A DNA stretch of 64,000 nucleotides from Pseudomonas delhiensis (GTDB lineage Bacteria; Pseudomonadota; Gammaproteobacteria; Pseudomonadales; Pseudomonadaceae): assembly GCF_900187975.1 (NCBI RefSeq), contig NZ_FZPC01000001.1, positions 248,001 to 312,000 of the forward strand, in the 5' to 3' direction. Under the pieces are notes generated by a model. The model was not told the origin of the DNA and searched no databases. It saw only the letters and a program-made list of their open reading frames with translations. Shown piece after piece: positions 57,791 to 64,000 of this stretch (its first letter is position 1; every line of letters begins with the position of its first letter). Position numbers and translations under genes: made by a program.

Positions 57791-59215
57791 TCAGCGCAGC
57801 GCGGTGATGTGCTTGACGCCGAGGAACGCCGACAGGCCCCAGGGCCCCAGTTCGCGGCCGATGCCGCTGGCCTTGCCGCCGCCCCAGGAGGTCTGCGGGA
57901 ACACCACCTGCGGCGAGTTCAGCCAGACGTGGCCGGCCTCCAGGCGCTCGGCGACGCGCTGGGCGCGCGCCAGGTCGGCACTGACCACGGTGGCGGCCAG
58001 GGCGAAGTCGCAGTCGTTGGCCTGGCGCAGGGCCTCGGCCTCGTCGCGGAAGCGGCGCACGCAGAGCACCGGGCCGAAGATTTCCTCGCGCCACAGGCGG
58101 CTGTCTTCCGGCACGTCGACGTAGACGGTCGGGCGGATGCACCAGCCCTCGCCCACCTCGCCACCAGTCAGGCAGGCCAGGCCTTCGTCGCGGGCGATGG
58201 CGAAGTAGTCCCGCACCTTGCGGAACTGCGCCTCACTGGTCATGGGCCCCATGTCGGTCTCGCCGGCCAGCGGGTCGCCGACGCGCAGCGCCTCCACCGC
58301 CACCTTCAGGCGCGCCAGCAGTTCGTCGGCGATGCCCTCCGCCACCAGCAGGCGCGAGGTGGCCGAGCACATCTGCCCGGCGTTCCAGTACACGCCGGCG
58401 ATGATCCACTGCACGGCGTCGTCCAGGTCGCTGTCGGCGAACACCAGGATCGGCGACTTGCCGCCCAGCTCCAGGCCCACCGGCAGGGTGCGCGCGGCGG
58501 CGGCCTGCATGACCTTGCGGCCGACGGCGTTGCTGCCGGTGAAGGACAGCTTGTCGATGCCGCCATGGCCGGAGATGGCGGCGCCAGCATCGGCCAGGCC
58601 CGGCACCAGGTTCAGCACGCCGGCGGGCAGGCCGATGGCGTCGGCGACCTCGCCCAGCACCAGCTCGATCAGCGGGGTGATCTCCGACGGCTTGAGCACC
58701 ACCGTGCAGCCGGCGGCCAGGGCCGGGGCGACCTTCCAGGCGCTGGTCACCAGGGGGAAGTTCCAAGGCACGATTAGCCCGGCCACGCCCACCGGCTCGA
58801 AGCGCGTCTGCGAGCGGAAACCAGCGTCGGGCAGCGCCACCTCGGCGTTCTGCCGGGCGTCCAGGCCATCGGCCAACTCGGCGTAATAGGCGAAGGTGGC
58901 GATGGCGTCGCCGACGTCGTTCTCCGCCTCCAGGCGCGGCTTGCCGCTGGCGCGCATCTGCAACTCGACCAGCGCCTCGCGGCGGGCTTCCAGCTGCTCG
59001 GCGAAACCGCGCAGGTAACGCGCGCGCTCGGCGCCGCGGGTCTCGCGCCAGCTGGCGAAGGCGCGACGGGCGGCGGCCACGGCCAGGTCGACCTCGGCGG
59101 CGCCGGCGGCGGCCACGGCTGGCAGCGGCTCGCGGGTGGCGGGGTTGATCGGCTGCAGGGTGGCGCCGCTGGCGGCGTCGCGCCACTGGCCGTCGATGTA
59201 GAGCTGGGTGCGCAT
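57791..59215 (-). CDS. Aldehyde dehydrogenase (BADH-like)
   Basis: A 474-residue NAD(P)-dependent aldehyde dehydrogenase: PWNFPLVTSAWKVAPALAAGCTVVLKPSE, catalytic Glu in LELGGKSP, and catalytic Cys in NAGQMCSATSRL. By eye it is in the betaine/aminobutyraldehyde dehydrogenase group, but the substrate cannot be fixed. GAGGTCACC precedes ATG 59215. Likely regulated by the convergent LysR protein. Confidence 0.92.
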   Translation of the reverse strand: MRTQLYIDGQWRDAASGATLQPINPATREPLPAVAAAGAAEVDLAVAAARRAFASWRETRGAERARYLRGFAEQLEARREALVELQMRASGKPRLEAENDVGDAIATFAYYAELADGLDARQNAEVALPDAGFRSQTRFEPVGVAGLIVPWNFPLVTSAWKVAPALAAGCTVVLKPSEITPLIELVLGEVADAIGLPAGVLNLVPGLADAGAAISGHGGIDKLSFTGSNAVGRKVMQAAAARTLPVGLELGGKSPILVFADSDLDDAVQWIIAGVYWNAGQMCSATSRLLVAEGIADELLARLKVAVEALRVGDPLAGETDMGPMTSEAQFRKVRDYFAIARDEGLACLTGGEVGEGWCIRPTVYVDVPEDSRLWREEIFGPVLCVRRFRDEAEALRQANDCDFALAATVVSADLARAQRVAERLEAGHVWLNSPQVVFPQTSWGGGKASGIGRELGPWGLSAFLGVKHITALR

Positions 59216-59274
59216 GGTGACCTCGGGGTGGTTTCAGCGAGGCCGGCAGGATAGGCGGGGAATGGATCGGCAAA

Positions 59275-59302
59275 AATGCATATCGACGCATGCATGCATC
59301 GA
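59275..59302. promoter_or_regulatory. TCGATGCA motif pair upstream of aldehyde dehydrogenase
   Basis: On the minus strand, TCGATGCA (59295-59302) and TCGATATGCATT (59275-59286) lie 16 bases apart, echoing the direct repeat at 56562-56590. They end 59 bases before the start codon. Confidence 0.6.
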
Positions 59303-59316
59303 GGTTTGTCGATGTG

Positions 59317-59384
59317 TAGGAGCGAGCTTGCTCGCGAACGGATTCCGCAGCGGGGGTTCGTTCGCGAGCAAGCTCGCTCCTACG
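59317..59384. repeat. GTAGGAGCGAGC REP pair
   Basis: Same type as 219-286: GTAGGAGCGAGCTTGCTCGC, a loop of about 25 bases, then the complement, located 15 bases after the LysR-type motif. Confidence 0.9.
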
Positions 59385-59408
59385 AAAAGCCCCCGCATGA
59401 CGCGGGTG

Positions 59409-59885
59409 TCAGGCCGAAAACTGCGCCCGCATCCAGGCCAGGTACCCGGCCGCGCCGGGCTCGCCCTCGCGCGGGGCCCAGGCGCCGCGCTCGTCGTCGG
59501 CCAGGGCCTGGTAGGGGCCGGCCTTGCATTCGAAGATCAGGCTGTCCGGCGCCAGCGCCACCAGGGCATGGAAGGTGCCCGGCGGCAGGTCCACGCCGGG
59601 GCAGTCGCCCTCGGGCGACAGCTCGCGGGTGGCGAGCAGCTCGCCGGCCTCGGAGAAGACCAGCAGGCCCAGGCGCCCCCTGAGCACGATGATGCTCTCG
59701 GCCTTGTCGGGGCTGCGGTGGCAGTGCGGCTGCACGTAGGTGTCCGGCTGCAGCGCATTGAGCAGCCGGTGGCAGGGCTCGTCCATCGCGTGCAGGTTGT
59801 GATGCTGGCGGCGGCGCGGGTTGGCGGCCGCCTGCCCGGCCAATTCGGCGAACAGGGCCTGGTCGAGGAAACGCGGCCCGGCCAC
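59409..59885 (-). CDS. WbuC-family cupin-fold metalloprotein
   Basis: A 158-residue WbuC-type cupin: HNLHAMDEPCHRLLNAL then QPHCHRSPDKAESIIVLRG (about 52-70) with the His pair and Glu of the metal site, GVDLPPGTFHALVAL carrying the last His. WbuC proteins are named from O-antigen clusters, but here it is next to hprT as in P. aeruginosa, so its role is unclear. It starts 3 bases after hprT and is likely cotranscribed. Confidence 0.88.
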   Translation of the reverse strand: MAGPRFLDQALFAELAGQAAANPRRRQHHNLHAMDEPCHRLLNALQPDTYVQPHCHRSPDKAESIIVLRGRLGLLVFSEAGELLATRELSPEGDCPGVDLPPGTFHALVALAPDSLIFECKAGPYQALADDERGAWAPREGEPGAAGYLAWMRAQFSA

Positions 59886-59888
59886 GGC

Positions 59889-60446
59889 TCAGAGGCCCTT
59901 GACGGCGAAGATGCCCGGGGCGTTGCGCCAGTAGCCCTTGTAGTCCATGCCGTAGCCGAAGATGTAGCGGTCCACGCAGGACAGGCCGACGTAGTTGGCC
60001 TTCAGGTCCGGGCGCGCCTTGCGGTCGTGGTCCTTGTCGATCAGCACCGCGGTGTGCACTTCGCGGGCGCCGGCGTGGCGGCAGAAGTCGATGATCGCCG
60101 AGAGGGTGTGCCCTTCGTCGAGGATGTCGTCGACGATCAGCACGTCGCGGTCGATGAAGGAGATTTCCGGCTTGGCCTTCCAGAACAGCTCGCCGCCGGT
60201 GGTCTCGTTGCGGTAGCGGGTGGCGTGCAGGTAGGACAGCTCCAGGGGGAAGTCCAGCTTCGGCAGCAGCTTGCCGGAGAAGATCAGCCCGCCGTTCATC
60301 ACGCAGAACACCACCGGGTTGCGCTCGGCCAGGTCCGCGTTGATCGCCTGGGCGACGCGGCCGATGGCGGCGTCCACTTCGGCGTCGTTGTACAGGCAAT
60401 CGGCTTCGGCCATGACTTGGCGGATGTGCGCGAGATCGACGGACAT
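59889..60446 (-). CDS. hpt: Hypoxanthine-guanine phosphoribosyltransferase
   Basis: A 185-residue purine salvage PRTase that forms IMP/GMP from PRPP. The PRPP-binding loop is [14 protein letters not shown] (about 101-114), preceded by [13 protein letters not shown] and followed by DYVG-type [28 protein letters not shown] 60446 gives the standard start. Divergent from upp; the 215-base gap should hold both promoters. Confidence 0.95.
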   Translation of the reverse strand: MSVDLAHIRQVMAEADCLYNDAEVDAAIGRVAQAINADLAERNPVVFCVMNGGLIFSGKLLPKLDFPLELSYLHATRYRNETTGGELFWKAKPEISFIDRDVLIVDDILDEGHTLSAIIDFCRHAGAREVHTAVLIDKDHDRKARPDLKANYVGLSCVDRYIFGYGMDYKGYWRNAPGIFAVKGL

Positions 60447-60661
60447 TGGCGGGCTCTCCCGGAAAAAGTGCGCAAAGGTACCCATCCCTCTGCCCTGGAG
60501 CAAGTACCGGCGGACGAAAGTCGCCGACAATCCCGCGCCAGGCCAGGCGGGTTCCCGCAGCCGGTAGCCGGCGGCTATTTGTCGCGCACCGACTGCCAAC
60601 TGCCCCTAAGATGCTTTACGCTACCGCAATTTTTTGCCAGCCCCCTCCCGGAGACCCGTCC

Positions 60662-61300
60662 ATGCCCGTGCACGAGATTCGCCATCCCCTGATCCGCCAC
60701 AAGATCGGACTGATGCGCCGCCACGATATCAGCACCAAGAATTTCCGCGAGCTGGCCCAGGAAGTGGGCGCCCTGCTGACCTACGAAGCGACCGCCGACC
60801 TGCCGCTGGAGAACTACGAGATCCCCGGCTGGGCCGGCTCGGTGCAGGTGGAGAAGATCGCCGGCAAGAAGATCACCGTGGTGCCCATCCTGCGCGCCGG
60901 CATCGGCATGCTCGACGGCGTGCTCAGCCTGATCCCCGGGGCCAAGGTCAGCGCCGTGGGCGTGGCGCGCAACGAACAGACCCTGCAGGCGCACACCTAC
61001 CTGGAGAAGCTGGCGCCGGACATCGCCGAGCGCCGCGCGCTGATCATCGACCCGATGCTGGCCACCGGCGGCTCCATGGTCGCCACCATCGACCTGCTGA
61101 AGAAGGCCGGCTGCAAGGAAATCCGCGCCATGGTGCTGGTGGCCGCGCCCGAGGGCATCAAGGCGGTGGCCGACGCGCACCCGGACGTCATCATCTATAC
61201 CGCCTCGATCGACCAGGGGCTGAACGAGAACGGCTACATCATCCCCGGCCTGGGCGATGCCGGCGACAAGATCTTCGGCACCAAGCAGAAGGACACCTGA
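60662..61300 (+). CDS. upp: Uracil phosphoribosyltransferase
   Basis: A 212-residue UPRTase converting uracil and PRPP to UMP. Opening [22 protein letters not shown]-binding [15 protein letters not shown] (about 125-139); C-terminal [19 protein letters not shown]. Length normal. uraA follows after 3 bases, the usual upp-uraA salvage operon. Confidence 0.97.
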   Translation: MPVHEIRHPLIRHKIGLMRRHDISTKNFRELAQEVGALLTYEATADLPLENYEIPGWAGSVQVEKIAGKKITVVPILRAGIGMLDGVLSLIPGAKVSAVGVARNEQTLQAHTYLEKLAPDIAERRALIIDPMLATGGSMVATIDLLKKAGCKEIRAMVLVAAPEGIKAVADAHPDVIIYTASIDQGLNENGYIIPGLGDAGDKIFGTKQKDT

Positions 61301-61303
61301 TCC

Positions 61304-62593
61304 ATGGCCGACGAATTCAATGACCCGCTGTGGCGCCAGGTCATTTCCGGCGCGCAGATGCTCTTCGTGGCCTTCGGCGCCCTGGTGCTGATGCCGTTGA
61401 TCACCGGCCTGGACCCGAACGTGGCGCTGTTCACCGCTGGCTTCGGCACCCTCATGTTCCAGCTGGTGACCGGGCGCCAGGTGCCGGTGTTCCTGGCCTC
61501 CAGCTTCGCCTTCATCACCCCGATCATCCTCGCCAAGGGCCAGTTCGGCCTGGCCGCGACCATGGGCGGGGTGGTCGCCGCCGGTTTCGTCTACACCTTC
61601 CTGGGCCTGGCGGTGAAGATCAAGGGCACCGGCTTCATCGACCGCCTGCTGCCGCCGGTGGTGATCGGCCCGGTGATCATCTCCATCGGCCTGGCCATGG
61701 CGCCGATCGCCGCCAACATGGCCATGGGCAAGGCCGGCGACGGCACCGAGCTGATCCCCTACCGCACCGCCATGCTGATTTCCATGCCAGCGCTGATCAC
61801 CACCCTGATCGTCGCCGTGTTCGGCAAGGGCATGCTGCGCCTGGTGCCGATCATCAGCGGCGTGCTGGTGGGCTACGCGCTGTCCTTCGTGTTCGGCGTG
61901 GTCGACGTGGCCAAGATCGTTGCCGCGCCCTGGCTGGAACTGCCGAAGTTCACCGCGCCGGAATTCAACTGGCAGGCCATCCTGTTCATCGTCCCGGTGG
62001 CCCTGGCCCCGGCCATCGAGCACATCGGCGGAGTGATCGCCGTGGGCGGGGTGACTGGCAAGAACTACCTGAAGACCCCGGGCCTGCACCGCACCCTGCT
62101 GGGCGACGGCATCGCCACCTCCGCCGCCGGCCTGTTCGGCGGCCCGCCGAACACCACCTACGCCGAGGTCACCGGCGCGGTGATGCTGACCAAGAACTAC
62201 AACCCGAAGATCATGACCTGGGCGGCGGCGTTCGCCATCGGCCTGGCCTTCGTCGGCAAGTTCGGCGCCATCCTGCAGAGCATCCCGGTGCCGGTGATGG
62301 GCGGCATCCTCTGCCTGCTGTTCGGCACCATCGCCTCGGTGGGCATGAACACCCTGATCCGCCACAAGGTTGACCTGTCCCAGGCGCGCAACCTGTGCAT
62401 CGTCTCGGTGACCTTGGTGTTCGGCATCGGCGGCGTGCTGATCGGCTCGGGCACGGGCCCGGACGACTTCGGCCTGAAGGGCATCGCCCTGTGCGCCATC
62501 GTCGCCATCCTCCTGAACCTGATCCTGCCCGGCGAGGAAGGCTGGCAGAACAAGGCGCTGGAGGAAGGCGCCAAAGAGAGCGAACACCCGTGA
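61304..62593 (+). CDS. uraA: Uracil permease UraA (NCS2 family)
   Basis: A 429-residue nucleobase:cation symporter-2 with about 14 hydrophobic segments. The family signature is visible as the acidic VPVALAPAIEHIGGVIAVGG (substrate-site Glu) and FGGPPNTTYAEVTGAV. Imports uracil for Upp. The C-terminal tail is hydrophilic (EEGAKESEHP). Confidence 0.95.
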   Translation: MADEFNDPLWRQVISGAQMLFVAFGALVLMPLITGLDPNVALFTAGFGTLMFQLVTGRQVPVFLASSFAFITPIILAKGQFGLAATMGGVVAAGFVYTFLGLAVKIKGTGFIDRLLPPVVIGPVIISIGLAMAPIAANMAMGKAGDGTELIPYRTAMLISMPALITTLIVAVFGKGMLRLVPIISGVLVGYALSFVFGVVDVAKIVAAPWLELPKFTAPEFNWQAILFIVPVALAPAIEHIGGVIAVGGVTGKNYLKTPGLHRTLLGDGIATSAAGLFGGPPNTTYAEVTGAVMLTKNYNPKIMTWAAAFAIGLAFVGKFGAILQSIPVPVMGGILCLLFGTIASVGMNTLIRHKVDLSQARNLCIVSVTLVFGIGGVLIGSGTGPDDFGLKGIALCAIVAILLNLILPGEEGWQNKALEEGAKESEHP

Positions 62594-62803
62594 GCCCCGG
62601 GCGCCCCGGACCGACGAAAGGACCGGGGCGCCACTGCCGAGGCTGCCGTAGACTCCCCTCAGCGACTGCGAACGCCTGCCAGAGCTGGTAGTCCACAGAA
62701 GAGGGAAGCGCACAGTCCCGGAGGTAAATGTCATTTCCGTCTGCCGTAACGCCCTGCGCCCCGCCCTGAACGGAACGCGCCCCAACCGCCCGCAGGCCCG
62801 GCC

Positions 62804-63805
62804 GTGAGCCGTGCCTGGTGGCTGCTGATCGCCCTGCTCGGCGCCTCGCTGGTGCCGCTGGTGCTGGGCGGCCGGCCGATGCTCGAGCAACTGGCGCGCT
62901 TCCCGCTGGACAGCCTGCTGCTGTTGCTCGGCATGATCCTGCTGTGCTGGCTGATCAATGCCCAGAAGCTGCGCGTGCTGCTGGCCGGCCGCGCCGGGCC
63001 GCTGAGCCAGCGGCAGTCGATCGGCATCATCATGGCCTCGGAGTTCGCCTTCTACGCCACCCCCGGCGGCAGCGGCGCGCCGCTGACGCTGATGGCCCTG
63101 CTGGCCCGCCGCGGCCTGCGTCCGGCACAGAGCAGCGCGATCTTCGCCGTCGACCAGCTCAGCGACCTGCTGTTCTTCCTCGGCGCCCTGCTGGTGGTGC
63201 TGTGCTACACGCTGTCCCACAGCCTGAGCCCGAACCTGGAATCCTCGCTGCTGGTCAGCGCCGTGCTGCTGGGCGGCATCCTCGCCGGCGTGGTGCTGCT
63301 GGCGCGCTTCCAGCGCCGGGTGATCCGCGCCAACGGCCGCCTGCTGGCGCGCCTGCACGTCGGGCCGCGACGGCGCCTGCACCTGGCGCGCAAGCTGCTG
63401 CACTTCCGCGACAGCATCGTCACCAGCCTCAAGCAGCCGCGCCGGCGCCTGGCCCTGGTGTTCCTGCTCACCAGCTGCCACTGGCTGCTGCGCTTCTCGG
63501 TGCTCTACCTGATCCTCCAGGCCATGGGCGTGGAACTGCACTGGGCCTGGACCTTCCTGATCCAGCTGCTGTCCCTGGCCGCCGGCCTGGCCACCCTGCT
63601 GCCGGGCGGCGCCGGCGGCACCGAGCTGACCTCGCTGGCGCTGCTCAGCCCGCTGGTGGGCAAGCCGACCGCGGCCGCGGCCATCCTGGTCTGGCGGGTG
63701 GTGACCTACTACTTCTACCTGGTGGCGGGCGCGCCGGTGTTCGCCATCATGGCCGGCCGCCCGCTGCTGCGCCGCCTGGTCGGCCTGCGCAACCGCGACG
63801 CCTAG
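62804..63805 (+). CDS. Flippase-like (UPF0104/LPG synthase TM-domain) membrane protein
   Basis: A 333-residue inner-membrane protein with about eight hydrophobic segments, of the lysylphosphatidylglycerol synthase TM/UPF0104 type (ASEFAFYATPGGSGAPLTLMALL and LLPGGAGGTELTSLALL resemble the conserved PGGxGxxE blocks). It lacks the cytosolic aminoacyl-transfer domain. Start GTG 62804. The 210 bases before it hold no gene. Role unknown, possibly lipid translocation. Confidence 0.82.
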   Translation: MSRAWWLLIALLGASLVPLVLGGRPMLEQLARFPLDSLLLLLGMILLCWLINAQKLRVLLAGRAGPLSQRQSIGIIMASEFAFYATPGGSGAPLTLMALLARRGLRPAQSSAIFAVDQLSDLLFFLGALLVVLCYTLSHSLSPNLESSLLVSAVLLGGILAGVVLLARFQRRVIRANGRLLARLHVGPRRRLHLARKLLHFRDSIVTSLKQPRRRLALVFLLTSCHWLLRFSVLYLILQAMGVELHWAWTFLIQLLSLAAGLATLLPGGAGGTELTSLALLSPLVGKPTAAAAILVWRVVTYYFYLVAGAPVFAIMAGRPLLRRLVGLRNRDA

Positions 63806-63823
63806 GCGCCGGCCCTGCCGGCG

Positions 63824-64000
63824 GTATCGCGGACGGAGTCCTCCTGCGAGGAAACTCAATGCCTCACGACAACCGTAGGAGCGGGCCCTGCCCGCGATTT
63901 CGCGCGCAGGGCGCGCTCCTACAGGGGAATGGCGCGGGTGGGGCAACTGGTATCGCAAGCTCAACCCCTCCTATACCGCCCCCTTGCAACCCGTAGGGCG
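63824..64000. repeat. REP elements at the window end
   Basis: A GCGGACGGAGTCC fragment (about 63830), a full GTAGGAGCGGGCCCTGCCC ... GCGCGCTCCTAC element (63875-63924) and the first eight bases of a GTAGGGCG-type copy at 63993-64000 that runs out of the window. Confidence 0.8.

Noticed and set aside
60575..63964. Minus-strand open frame over upp, uraA and the flippase-like gene
   Set aside because: Mirror of three well-supported genes, with a His/Gln-rich composition and no domain motif.

Overview
The window is a high-GC Pseudomonas chromosome segment. Gene order matches several P. aeruginosa PAO1 neighbourhoods recalled from memory: the prp operon, ubiX-mpl with the ethanolamine genes, sodB-bifA-icmP-mexVW, and mqo-hprT-upp-uraA. 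The blocks are stitched together differently from PAO1. The many GTAGGAGCG and GTAGGGCG palindromes (REP-type) are also typical of this genus. I see no rRNA, tRNA, CRISPR array, transposase or prophage gene.

Region by region. 1-3.2 kb: the 3' end of the methylcitrate operon (acnD end, prpF, prpD). 3.4-5.1 kb, minus strand: a Lon N-domain protein and an LrgAB/CidAB-type pair. 5.2-8.6 kb: MaoC hydratase, a MORN-repeat/C13 peptidase lipoprotein, a Rossmann protein and a YceK-type lipoprotein. 8.6-10.5 kb: ubiX and mpl. 10.8-19.8 kb: an ethanolamine catabolic cluster (sigma-54 activator, acetaldehyde dehydrogenase, AraC regulator, permease, EutB, EutC). A sigma-54 promoter precedes the dehydrogenase. 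Ethanolamine is imported, split by EutBC to acetaldehyde and ammonia, and the aldehyde is oxidised. 20-25.4 kb: GNAT, a periplasmic binding protein, a degenerate phosphatase/kinase fusion, DedA, MtfA and Ppa. 25.4-28.7 kb: a 0.6 kb gene-poor stretch, then an ArsR-MFS-old yellow enzyme operon. 28.8-34.2 kb: a coiled-coil membrane protein, a short hypothetical, two oxidoreductases, and divergent argP/argO.

34.3-47.2 kb: sodB, bifA (c-di-GMP phosphodiesterase), an apparently Fur-controlled group (imelysin/IcmP, di-heme DHOR protein, second imelysin, DUF1513 protein), then the RND pair mexV-mexW without its own outer-membrane gene. 47.5-55.4 kb: an MFS carrier, a degenerate SRAP protein, two small coupled proteins, an acyltransferase, small hypotheticals, YajG, Mqo and a VOC protein. 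55.6-63.8 kb: a PA4642-family protein, a LysR regulator and an aldehyde dehydrogenase that share a TCGATGCAT promoter motif, WbuC-like cupin, HprT, then divergent upp-uraA and a flippase-like membrane protein.

No wholly new system stands out. The most interesting items are the pseudo-phosphatase/pseudokinase with a tail anchor (21.5-23.1 kb), the SRAP protein lacking its catalytic Cys2, the LysR/aldehyde dehydrogenase operator pair, the NtrC-like palindrome with an orphan terminator upstream of mqo, a possible small RNA downstream of ppa, and REP elements that sit inside an operon or supply a stop codon. Domain calls rest on reading motifs by eye; no database search was run.
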